Shown here: piece after piece, positions 42,261 through 52,419 of the stretch | Numbering within the stretch: position 1 is the stretch's first letter | Layout: each line of letters begins with the position of its first letter | DNA from: Turnera subulata | Taxonomy: Eukaryota; Streptophyta; Magnoliopsida; Malpighiales; Passifloraceae | DNA: 64,000 bases | Direction: 5' to 3' | Assembly: GCA_028386065.3 (NCBI GenBank) | Contig: JAKUCV010006243.1 | Span: 101,025 to 165,024, forward strand | Translations under genes and position numbers: made by a program | The notes under the pieces: model-generated | Told to the model about the DNA's origin: nothing | Databases searched by the model: none | Seen by the model: the letters and a program-made list of their open reading frames with translations, nothing else

Positions 42261-43480
42261 ATTTGGTACATGGATTCCATTCCCGAATTTATGGCTTCTA
42301 GCCAGTTCTTGGAGTCAAGACCCGTAACGGCCTGCTGATAGGAAGTGGGCTCATCCTTACCTATGAACATCACGTCTCCAGTATGAGTTATGAGAAATCC
42401 ATATTTCTCAGGTTCATACCGGATCCTATCCGACCTACGCGGTCCATGTGTTACAGGAACAGGATTCTCATCCACAACACCTTGTGGTTCCTGTCCTCGT
42501 TCCATCTCAGCCTCTTTATCTCGAACTACTTCGAGTTCTATTATCCTCCCACTGATTCTTCTAGAAATGAACACCTTTTCTAGAAAAATAGCAATCCGAG
42601 CCACAAACACTTTGTGCTCTATGGGATTATAGAAATAATACCTTTAAGGTATCATATAAAAGGCACTTGTCGGATTTAGGGTCGCGTTTATCCGATGCTT
42701 CACGTCTCACGTAAGCATCTCAACCCTAAATACTCAAAAGACAAATTGGGACACTTCCCAGTCCATATCTCATATGGTGTCTTTTCGACCGATTTAGATG
42801 GAATACGGTTAAGGTAAATGCAGCACTCAATAATGCATGTCCCTAAAAGGAAATAGAAGGTCAGCTTGACTCATCATAGAACGAACCATGTCCAACAAGG
42901 TTCGGTTCCTCCTATTAGATACACCATTTGATGAAGTGTACTCGGAGGAGAAATTTGTGATACTATACCACAACACTTTAGATGATCAAGAAACTCTCGG
43001 CCTAAGTATTCACCGCCTCGATCTTATCGAAGCATCTTAATACTTTTCCGAGTCGATTCTGTACTTCATTCTTGAATTCTTTGAACTTTTCAAAGGATTC
43101 TGACTTGTGTCTCATTAGATCCACATAGCCGTATCTACTGAAGTCATCAGTAAATGTAATGAAGTATTGAAAACCACCTCTAGCCTGTGTAGACATAGGT
43201 CCGCATACATCAGTATGTATTAGACCTAGCAAGTCCTAGGCTCTTCACCTTTACCCGTAAAGGAAGCCTTAGTCATTTTGCCTAACAAACATGACTCATA
43301 TGTCTCATATGATTCAAAATCAAATGAGTCTAAAAATCCAACTTTATGGAGTTTAGGAATACGAGTCTCGTTTATATGGGCCAAACGACTATGCCAGAGA
43401 TAGGTTTCACTAGAATCATGTAATCTAACCTTCTTCGTATTAATGTTATAGATAGGCGTCACTAGGTTTAGAACATACAA
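42261..43480 (-). pseudogene. Copia-A2 integrase
   Basis: From 43480: YLWHSRLAHINETRIPKLHKVGFLDSFD (pre-integrase), then LGLIHTDVCGPMSTQARGG and FITFTDDFSRYGYVDLM (two Asp). The Glu block is scrambled by frameshifts near 42900-42950 (the minus strand still shows ERRNRTLLDM in part). The C-terminal extension to GYLIT..GDVMFIG is open at 42610-42173. Many single-base indels break it. Confidence 0.85.
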
Positions 43481-44516
43481 ACCATCGTTTAAAATGCACC
43501 ATCATAATCAATTTCATTGAAATAAATAGAACAACAATTGTTCTTTATTATCAATGAAAAACTTTTCTTGTCCATACAAGACACAGAAATCAAATTCCTG
43601 CTTATGGTAGGTACATAATAACAATTGACCAGTTCTAAAACAAAATACTAGGTAAGGATAGATAGTAAGTCTCTACGGGTAATGTTGCAACTCTTGCTAC
43701 AATTCCGATGCGTAGGTCTATCTCATCCTTAGCCAATCTCTCACTCTTTCTCTGTTCCTTCACATTTCATAAATGTGAGAACCACATCTGGTATCTAATA
43801 CCCATGATGCAGAGGTAGAGATATTAGCCTCTATAACAAAATACCTGAAGCGGAAGTCTCACTTCCCTTCTGCTTCTTTACCTCTTCAAGGTAAACAGGG
43901 CAGTTGCATTTCTAATGGCCTGGTTTATTGCAACAGAAACAATTTCCTTCTTTGCAACACCACCCTTGGGTTTCAGCACATCAGAATAAGAAGATGCACA
44001 AGCACCAAACCTTTTGGTACATTACTTCTTCTTCTCTAACTTTGCTTTATCCTTTCCTTTTCAAAGGAAACCAAGATCCCTAAGGCTCTCAATGTATCTA
44101 ATCATCTTGAGCACATGAGGTCTAACGGGTGATAACTTAGCCATCTTGCATTGGAACAATGCCTTAGAGGTCTCGTACCTCCCATGCCTTACTTGCTCTC
44201 CTCAGAGCAATTTCAGATGTTCGATCATATCGAACGCCCACATGTTCTCATCTTGCTTCAGAAGCTCAGAGTCCATAGAAATTACCATAAGGCATGTAAC
44301 ATCCAATGCATCATCAACATGCTACTCATAAGCATCTACTTCTGCCCTAGAAGCACTAGGCGCCAATTCATTAAGAACAGGCCCTTCAAGGACATACAAA
44401 TTTTTCTTGTTTGAAGACTATCCTCAAAATGTGATGCCACTCTAGGAAACTATTCCTATTCAGCTTGTCCTACTCTAGGACCAATCGCAATAATAGGTGC
44501 TAGTGTTTTGTGCCAT
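43481..44516 (-). pseudogene. Copia-A2 gag, zinc knuckle and protease remnants
   Basis: ATG at 44516 (minus), matching the A1 gag start, but the frame stops after about a dozen codons. Near 43925-43885 the knuckle reads C-C-NKPGH-stop-K-C-N-C, and protease pieces lie at about 43830-43760. More of gag is retained than in A1 but in several frames. Confidence 0.7.
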
Positions 44517-44519
44517 GGT

Positions 44520-45079
44520 AATTCTACAACAAGATCAACTCACACAAATAATAGTCATGCATACAAATCATTTAATAAGGAATTCTATTAAATGTACTCC
44601 TACTATATAAATCAAGACAATTATATAAGTAGGCCAAGATCCATATTTCACTACAACATAAGTCAGCTAGGGCTGATCACCTACATCATAGCTATTTAGG
44701 TAGACAACTCTTGTCAATTACATCTCTATGTAACTCTTGGATAGTTGAGTGAACAACACCTTGTCCATGTCTATCTTATAGACAATGCTCAACCCTTGCC
44801 TCTAGGTCCTTAATCCTATTAAGATAACCTAGTTAAGTCCAAACCCACAACAAGCAATCGGGATATTACAATTATCCTCTCGAACCTTGCTAGGATAAAC
44901 ATAGGCACCTTGCTAGGGCAAAACCTACCTAGTGTTGATCTAAGCAATGATTAGTGCTCATCATGGAAGGCAACTAAGAACTTAATATTTCATCGACATA
45001 TAATTCCAACACATCACATGCTTGTTCTTGATGAATCATATATTGATGTCATGTAAGTTTGAAAACAAAACTACATGAG
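44520..45079 (-). other. Copia-A2 leader between gag and array
   Basis: Colinear with 5854-6415 of A1. No frame or named feature. Confidence 0.6.
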
Positions 45080-45964
45080 AACATCTATGTTACCATTTGG
45101 AACATCAATGTTGTGACAATCAAATTGTCCCAACTCATTTGGCAGTACTTAGTATTTCGGCCATATCCGGAGCTGTAGAGCTCCGATTTGTGCAAACTTG
45201 GTGTCCCTGGAAAGCTAAGAAGTAGAGCTACAACTTTGCTGTTCAGAACAGACACCAATTCGGCCTCTTTCTGCCCCAAATTCGCGGTTCAATTCACTGC
45301 CTTCCACAACATCGATGTTGAACCCTGCAACATCGATGTTTGGAGTTTGCGAATCCAAAAAACATCGATGTTGACAGTCAAACATCGATGTTGGAGGTTG
45401 CCGAAGCCTCAAAACATCGATGTTGACACTCAAACATCGATGTTGGAGGTTTGCGAACACATAGAACATCGATGTAAACACTTGAACATCGATGTTTGAG
45501 TACTTGAACCCCAAACCATTTGGCAGTAGCTCAAGAACATCGATGTTGAACACTTAAACATCGATGTTGAACACTTAAACATCGATGTTTTGAGTACTTG
45601 AAGGTTCAATCTTTGGCAGTAGCATTATAACATCGATGTTTACATTAAACATCGATGTTGGAACTCCTGAAACTCAATAACATCGATGTTGGAACTTCAA
45701 CATCGATGTTATCTGAATTCTGGAACTTCAACTATTTGGCTGAGCTCAAATAACATTGATGTTTAACTCTTAAACATCGATGTTGGTGAGTAATTTGCAT
45801 GAGAACATCGATGTTGGTCACACAACATCGATGTTTTGAGCATTCGGCCGAGGCCCAACTTCATCTGAACATCGATGTTGGTCACACAACATTGATGTTA
45901 TGAAGGTTCGGCCAAGGCTAAACCTCATACCAACATCGATGTTGGTCTCACCAACATCGATGTT
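45080..45964 (-). repeat. Palindrome array AACATCGATGTT in Copia-A2 leader
   Basis: I count 25 sites, 20 exact and 5 with one substitution, in 12 groups: starts 45080/45101, 45308/45329, 45361/45381, 45413/45433, 45465/45485, 45536/45557/45578 (a triplet), 45629/45648, 45679/45699, 45752/45773, 45804/45824, 45868/45888 and 45932/45953. Read in element direction, group spacings 64, 64, 52, 73, 50 match the first five of A1 (65, 64, 50, 75, 50). The unique core (45113-45307) is also in place. Confidence 0.95.
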
Positions 45965-46246
45965 ATGGCCTGTTTTTCCTTGAACGACAATCGTTCAAAA
46001 CATAAACCGACACTCGGTTTTTCTTGGTCGAACTCTTCGACCTACTGCCTAGAACATCTTGATTGACATCTCATGTCAATCAACGACTTGTTTTCAAAAC
46101 TCTTTTGACAAACACACAACATCAAACATATAGAATTGAAAACAACATACAATGATCATGCTACATCTCATATAACATATCATTTGTACATGCATGAAAC
46201 ATATCACCATATGCACATATATACGGTTTAAGAGCATCACGAGTTG
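45965..46246 (-). other. Copia-A2 leader with two GAG-loop hairpins
   Basis: Hairpins at 46058-46083 and 46091-46111 (sense-strand loop GAG) lie at the same distance from the array as in A1. The rest is short compared with A1 and lacks its 28-bp repeat. Confidence 0.65.
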
Positions 46247-46258
46247 GCTCCGCTACCA
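46247..46258 (-). promoter_or_regulatory. Copia-A2 primer-binding site
   Basis: Minus strand TGGTAGCGGAGC, 1 nt from the LTR. Confidence 0.85.
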
Positions 46259-46259
46259 C

Positions 46260-47772
46260 TGTAAGTTTCCTAGAAGCTATTACGACACTCATAATGAGCN
46301 NNNNNNNNNNNNNNNNNNNNNNNNNNNNNNNNNNNNNNNNNNNNNNNNNNNNNNNNNNNNNNNNNNNNNNNNNNNNNNNNNNNNNNNNNNNNNNNNNNNN
46401 NNNNNNNNNNNNNNNNNNNNNNNNNNNNNNNNNNNNNNNNNNNNNNNNNNNNNNNNNNNNNNNNNNNNNNNNNNNNNNNNNNNNNNNNNNNNNNNNNNNN
46501 NNNNNNNNNNNNNNNNNNNNNNNNNNNNNNNNNNNNNNNNNNNNNNNNNNNNNNNNNNNNNNNNNNNNNNNNNNNNNNNNNNNNNNNNNNNNNNNNNNNN
46601 NNNNNNNNNNNNNNNNNNNNNNNNNNNNNNNNNNNNNNNNNNNNNNNNNNNNNNNNNNNNNNNNNNNNNNNNNNNNNNNNNNNNNNGGCCAACACCTTTG
46701 GCCACATGATTAAGATTCTCATCATCATGTCCACCATTAAGCACAATGGAATACACATCACATGGCCTCAATAATGGTTCAATAAATCTGATATTTAGTG
46801 AGCCAAACCACCCCAAAAACGTCCATGGTCCAACCACGGTTTAACCGCGGTCCAACCACACCCGGTCCAACCATGGTCCAACCACAGTTCAACCACCTGC
46901 CCGAATCAACGGTTCTATGTGTGTGACCCTGTAGGCACTTGTAACGTCCGGCAATGATTGTAAAATCTCATTTTACAATCATAAACAAAGAGCGGCGTCT
47001 AGCAACACATCATTGCTACCCGAACGACAAGATCAGAACTGATTCACTATGCCTTGAAACATGTCTTCGTCCTTTCGTCACATTATCAAGATTAGACCGA
47101 GACATGGAAACGTCAATCTCGTATATGTCTAATCTATGTTTCTTGATCCTCGAGTTAACTGTATAAAACGGATACCCATGATATCACCATATCACATAAT
47201 CCGAGCGTGGCCACGCATTTAACAGTTCAACTCTATCAGGAAACCTACTCGATAATATACCCGTTATATGGGTCGGACGAATCCCCTCTGGATCATACAA
47301 AACCCGCTACATATTACATCATATATCCAATGATTACCCTTATGTCCACCCAGTTACGGATGACTAGGAATAATATCAAAGTACATGACTCATATGTTGG
47401 GTACCTTGATGATCTCAGGTCAAAGGACAATACATCTATAAGAACCACTAATGACATACATATAACGTTCCAAGTAGGGTTCTTATGTGGGTCGGTCCAG
47501 TCCACAAGTTCTCCAACTTGTACCCGTATGTAGAATTCATATCACATATGCAATTCTCAACATACGCTAATCTTAACTTATTATTACAACCCATCCGTAA
47601 TAATAACCGACTAGGGACATTTAAGAATATACATATCAAATATATATATATACTAGGGTTATAAGTATGTGCAAGCGTTTATCTCATAAACGATACTTAT
47701 TGGAATAACCTTAATGCATATACACGACTACAAATAATCATCCATGATTGGCTTTTGGGCATATTACTAACA
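46260..47772 (-). repeat. Copia-A2 5' LTR (right), with N gap
   Basis: Pairs with 39509-41092. Bases 46300-46686 are N. From 46687 on it aligns with 39997-41092. Confidence 0.9.
46300..46686. other. Assembly gap (387 N)
   Basis: Run of N inside the 5' LTR. The matching stretch of the 3' LTR is about 455 bp, so the gap is close to the missing length. Confidence 0.99.
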
Positions 47773-47777
47773 AAGTC
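47773..47777. repeat. Target-site duplication AAGTC, right of Copia-A2
   Basis: Partner of 39504-39508. Confidence 0.88.
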
Positions 47778-48478
47778 AACTCACGTACCCGGATAACTTG
47801 GGCCGTCAGGGTCGCCTTTGCCCGTCCAAGCAGTGTCTAAAATCGAGAGACCTCAGTGGACGAAACCTATCCATGCAAAAGAATCAGTCAAGCTACAGTA
47901 GAAGGAAAGAAGAGGGGTACTCGGGAAGCAATATAAAGATGATACCGTAGTATTGTCGGTCGGAAACGGAGGAAAATCGGGAGGAAGGTCTTCAAAAAAG
48001 GGTACTCGACAGCGTCTATATGAGTCATCAAAGGTCTCATAGTCGGCCTCGCATGCCGAGAGGACATGACAAGATGTAGAAGAAGATGCCACAACACCCC
48101 TCCTCCTCCGGGAGGCAGAGCTCTGACGAGAAGGACTAGTACTGGCCACTGAACCACCTGCCTCTAGAATAGTCAAGGGAGGCATCAGAAACTCACTGAT
48201 GAAGGATGAGTAGTCGCCTGGTAAGGTCAAGTCATCAGCATGCCAATCCAAACGATCGCCTTCAGGGGCCTCATCCCGCTCATTGATGTCTCGCATGGAG
48301 ATCGGAGGGTCGCGTGGTATGCATGGAAGCTCAATGGTCTGCGCACAAACACGATCCCGAGGTACCACACCCTCATATCAGGGCACACTATCAAGCATCG
48401 ACAGTGATCCATAACTAGAGTTATAGAGTGAATCCTCTCCAAAATATCCTGGTAAGCCACGAAAGGAGAAAACTGGAT

Positions 48479-48554
48479 CTGCCAATAAGTGTTCGGTAAG
48501 ACAATGTTACGGAAAAGGTTTTTTGGGAAACAAGAGATGAAGGAGAAAAGATAC
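48479..48554 (-). other. Intron of antisense PMD gene (76 bp)
   Basis: The minus strand is GTATCTTTTC...ATTGGCAG. Removal joins AMSGK to IQFSPFV without changing frame. Confidence 0.6.
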
Positions 48555-48722
48555 CTTGCCCGACATGGCAACCTGATCTATGTAGTGACGGGCCCGTACT
48601 CGGTCGTGGGCATTACTCTTAGTCCCACGGCTCAGGGAGCCCCAATGGAGAGAAACTGGCCATGACTTCTCATCAGCTGGCAACTTTGGAGCTGACAACC
48701 TAAGGTACTCTTGACCCCACAC

Positions 48723-48801
48723 CTGCCAAGGTTACCCGAATAAATAAGGAGACGAAGGGGCAGTCAAATATGATAAAAAGGGACAAGGATGAAAGACGGA
48801 C
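48723..48801 (-). other. Intron of antisense PMD gene (79 bp)
   Basis: The minus strand is GTCCGTC...TTGGCAG. Removing it joins IWE and VWGQEYLR in frame, as expected for the W-E-x-L block of PMD. Confidence 0.6.
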
Positions 48802-49491
48802 CTCCCAAATCCAAGCTGAACCATAGAAGTGCTTGGCAGCAACCCGGGAAAAGTTGCACATCTCCCGATAGGCGTTTGCGAAACCCGCTGAGGCCCAATC
48901 AATCCGTGATCCGCCCAGGTGGACAAGCGACTCCAGTAAATCACACCGAACCCGATCACCACCGGAAGCAAAGAGGGATCTGCTCATGCTCGCCAATATC
49001 AAGCCCTAGGCTCTCTACTCAGTCGTGCCCAAATACTGAGGATCCAACAAAGCATTTTGCAGCCATGTAGGAGACACCTCACATATGCGAACCCAGTCAG
49101 GAACAAGCCCCACCAACTCCTGAAAGCGATCGATGCCCAACTGTTGATCAAAGACGACTGGATCACCTTGGAATACCAGCCCAGTAATGTGGGTAAAATC
49201 TGAAGGAGTCATTGTCTTCTCACCACAGGCAAAATGGAAGGTATTGGTGGTATATGACCACCTCTTGCCTAGGGCAGATAACAGCCTGTAGGTCGACTCT
49301 GTCTCCTCGAAAAGTGTGAAAGATGTCCCACAACCCGACCCTCTCAATGATCTCTCGGGCAGGCCTATCCCTCCTCACATGCTCAAGGATGAGATGGCGG
49401 GCATTAGCCCCGGTATGATTTAACTGCCTGTCCTTCGAGTTCTGTGTAGATATGCCAAAAGAAGTCAATACCCACGCCAACCCGGGTTCAC

Positions 49492-49976
49492 TAAGATCAA
49501 GCCAAGACCATACACATCAAGAATGCATCATAAAGATAGGATTACACGTTTACATCATGCATACCAACATTATATCACAGTTTCATTTATGGGTCAAAAC
49601 ACAAGAAAATCACAAAAATCCACCCCGACAAACTTTAAAATTGGCCAAAATCGGGACAAGCCCATTAATACCCAGTCATCCAACATCAATTCCACGCATT
49701 CGCAATATCAAAACAACATCAGAATCACTCACAATCCCTAAAATTCGCCAAGAACCCTAAACCCCCAATTTGGGCAAAACTTCAATTCGTGATTTCTTGT
49801 GTTTAATCCATGAAATAAGTGTAGGGGCAAACATCATAGAAATTTTAGGGACATTCTCAAGCATTCAAACACACCATGCATTGCATAAATTTGAATTCTA
49901 AAGGTATGAGGGCATAAACTCGAAAAATTAATGAAAGCTTAAATTCAAGAAGTTTTTGGGTTTAGAAGTCGCTTAC
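49492..49976 (-). other. Candidate 5' intron of antisense PMD gene
   Basis: A strong donor TCAG/GTAAGC at 49977/49976 and acceptor GATCTTAG at 49492; the spliced exon then leads into the first PMD codons. Tentative, because the upstream exon is mostly non-coding. Confidence 0.4.
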
Positions 49977-50256
49977 CTGAAATTTGTGGAGTTGGGAGGA
50001 GATGTGCCTACTTGGAGATTTCAACAATAGGCGTGGATTCTTCTATGGGTTGGATTTGGTATTTCCTCATGGTCTCTTCTCACGATTTGGAAAGAATTGA
50101 TGTTGATGATGCCATGGATGGGATTTGGGAATATTTGAGAGGAGTTTTAGCATGTTTTGAGAACAAGGAGAAGGAGAGAAAATTAAGAGAATTCGGGGTT
50201 TTGAGAGGGTATGAATGGAGAATGAAGGGAGAGAGAAAAGAGAAGCGGCTTTTAAA
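49977..50256 (-). promoter_or_regulatory. Promoter and CT-rich leader of antisense PMD gene
   Basis: The minus strand has TTTAAAAG (50256-50249), a TATA-like box, followed by a CT-rich leader (TTTTCTCTCTCCCTTCATTC) typical of plant 5' UTRs, then ATGs near 50110 and 50070. It suggests that the antisense gene has its own promoter. Confidence 0.45.
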
Positions 50257-50829
50257 CCCAAGATAAGGCCGGCGGACGTCACGAGAAGACCGCCAGGACT
50301 CAGCGGTCATCCCCACATGACCGCCAAGCATTGATGGGCCTCCTCGCATGACCGCCACCTCTGTTTTGGGGTGCCATCGCAATTTTTGCGGGCCCCGCGC
50401 CCCGGAATGGCCTTTCTTCTGAATTAAAACCTAGTATGCATATTTTTGAGTCCCGAGTAATGAGATACATTGTTTGGATTAGTCATTTTTGTTACGATTC
50501 TCTGAAAATCCGGAATTAAGAGCAGGATTCCCGTTGACTTTGAAAAGCTTGTACTAAGGGCTCGCCAGAACCTCTTCTCCAAAACCATGACGAGATGTTA
50601 GGAGCATCAAACCCCTACTTTTGGTTTGTATGTCTCAAGGGGCACGACACACCAAACTTCCTTCAAACACTCTAGAGAATCCAGAAGTACATGAGCCATA
50701 GATAACCTACTAGGGAGTCCAGAAGGACGACATAGGGGCATGTGACCCAGACCAACAAAATAATGAGAGAACTTAAGATACCCAGGAGTGAGGTAACCGG
50801 ACCAGTAAGACTTGAGGGTAGGCTAAAAA
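50257..50829. other. Tat-N interval with ACCGCC-rich patch
   Basis: 50270-50360 has repeated GACCGCCA phrases like those in the Tat-N LTR (35860-35945). Nothing else. Confidence 0.45.
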
Positions 50830-51050
50830 CCGGGTCCTAGCACCCGCAAACCACGAGATGAGGGTAAGCCCTAAGAAAAACCCGGAGGGAACCATACCAA
50901 AAAACCGGGACTCCACTCCCGCAAACAATGAGACGAGAGAAACCAGAAGTAAGCGAACCAGAAGCTGGGATCTAGTTCCCGCGAACCAAGAAATGAGAAA
51001 GCCAGTCAGTCCAATTAGAAGCCAAAGACCTAGTCTTTGCAAATCAGAAA
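50830..51050. repeat. Diverged tandem repeat, about 60-75-bp units
   Basis: Units of the form CCGGG-CTAG-CCCGCRAACCA-GAGA start near 50831, 50906 and 50965. This is probably an older generation of the repeat-forming 3' region. Confidence 0.5.
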
Positions 51051-51375
51051 GAAGAGGAAAATCAGTAAACCAAGAGTCTAGTCCTTGTAAACCTTGAGAG
51101 TGGATGACCTTGAGACATATGAGCCAGAAGAGGGGGGCTCAGTTCCCGACAACCAAGCCATGAAGTGGAAATATAGAGGCATGTGATGCCCGAGACATAG
51201 ACAGCACGGTCACGAAGCGACATCTTAGACAATGGTAGGGGCATGAGATGCCCAGAGACTAGATAGCCAAGCCATGAGACGACATTTTTGGCAAAAAAAT
51301 AAGATGGCGAAGCCATTCGGGATGGGATGATTCCCGAGAATTGGGAAGAGATGATTCCCAAGTCAAAACCCAGTT

Positions 51376-52151
51376 GACAAGGATAGGAGTATTCCTTATG
51401 ATAGAGGAGATGATTCTATCGTCTTGGGATGAGATGATTCCCAAGTAAAAACCCAGCTGACAAGGATGGGAGGATTCCTTGTTGATAGATGAGAAGATTC
51501 TATCGTCTTGGGATGAGATGATTCCCAAGTCAAAACCCAACTGACAAGGATGGGAGTATTCCTTGTTGATAGATGAGATGATTCTATTGTCTTGGGATGA
51601 GATGATTCCAAAGTCAAAACCTAGCTGACAAGGATGGAAGTATTCCTTGTTGATAGATGAGATGATTCTATCGTGTTGGGATGAGATTATTCTTAAGTCA
51701 AAACTCAACTGACAAGGATGGGGGTATTCCTTGTTGATAGATGAGATGATTCTATCGTCTTAGGATGAGATGATTCCCAAGTCAAAACCCAACTGACAAG
51801 GATGGGAGTATTCCTTATTGATAGATGAGATGATTCTATCGTCATGGGATGAGATGATTCCCAAGTCAAAACCCAGCTGACAGGGATGGGAGTATTCCTT
51901 GTTGATAGATGAGATGATTCTATCGTCTTGGGAAGAGATGAATCCCATGTCAAAACCCAGCTGACAAGGATGGGAGTATTCCTTGTTGATAGATGAGATG
52001 ATTCTATCGTCTTGGGATGAGATGATTCCCAAGTCAAAACCCAACTGACAAGGATGGGAGTATTCCTTGTTGACAACCTAATTCTATTACCTCAGGATGA
52101 GATGATTCCCAAGACTTGGGATGAGATGATTCCCAAGTTGAAAACCAACTG
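51376..52151. repeat. 84-bp minisatellite before the Tat-N 3' LTR
   Basis: GACAAGGATGGGAGTATTCC recurs at 51376, 51459, 51543, 51627, 51711, 51795, 51879, 51963 and 52047: one 83-bp step, then seven 84-bp steps; the next, 52152, is 105 bp away and diverged. Each unit contains CTTGGGA...TCCCAAG, an inverted repeat. As 84 is a multiple of 3, minus-strand frames stay open for over 100 codons, but these are by-products of the period. Confidence 0.92.
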
Positions 52152-52406
52152 ACGAGGATGGGAGTATTCGTTGTCGACCACTCGATAGATGAGATGATTC
52201 TATCCCCTCGGGATGAGACGATTCTCAAGACCTGGGATGAGATGATTCCCAGAATCCGAGGGCCTGTCCCTCAAAGCTCAAAGATGAGATGATTCCTGGA
52301 GAGGAGCATGGGATGCTCCAAAACTTGACAGGCGCCACACATTCGTCATTCAAATTTGGTGGTTCCTATCTTATTTTGTTTCGTCCTTAGTTCCTAAGGA
52401 CTCATC

Positions 52407-52419
52407 AACAAGGGGCATC
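52407..52419 (+). promoter_or_regulatory. Tat-N polypurine tract candidate
   Basis: CAACAAGGGGCATC directly before the 3' LTR; short and moderately purine-rich. Confidence 0.5.

Larger units (their letters stand above)
39509..47772 (-). mobile_element. Copia-A2: complete Ty1/copia element on the minus strand, coding decayed
   Basis: LTRs are at 46260-47772 (5') and 39509-41092 (3'), the primer site is at 46258-46247, the purine tract at 41102-41093 and the TSD is AAGTC. It is the same family as A1: same pol, same palindrome-array leader, same LTR features. In the 1.09 kb of LTR that can be aligned I count 13 substitutions and one 11-bp indel (about 1.2%), so the insertion is fairly young, yet gag-pol is full of stops. 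A 387-N gap lies in the 5' LTR. Confidence 0.92.
47778..49491 (-). pseudogene. Tat-N antisense gene: plant mobile domain (PMD) protein, exons
   Basis: Minus-strand exons from 49491 downward. Recognisable PMD blocks: IIERVGLWDIFHTF (about 49365-49320), LLSALGKRWSYTTNTFHFACGEKTMTPSDF (the PMD hallmark, about 49290-49200), ASAGFANAYREMCNFSRVAAKHFYGSAWIWEV (about 48900-48802), then after an intron WGQEYLRLSAPKLP, after a second intron IQFSPFVAYQDILERI, and VPRDRVCAQTIELPC with DWHA near 48260. PMD occurs in MAIN/MAIL-type host proteins and in transposons. At least two single-base frame changes (near 49325 and 48380) break the product, and Copia-A2 cuts the 3' end. Confidence 0.72.

Noticed and set aside
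51259..52076. Long minus-strand frames with 28-residue repeats
   Set aside because: A period of 84 bp keeps any stop-free frame open; two different frames are open at once, which marks a by-product of the minisatellite.
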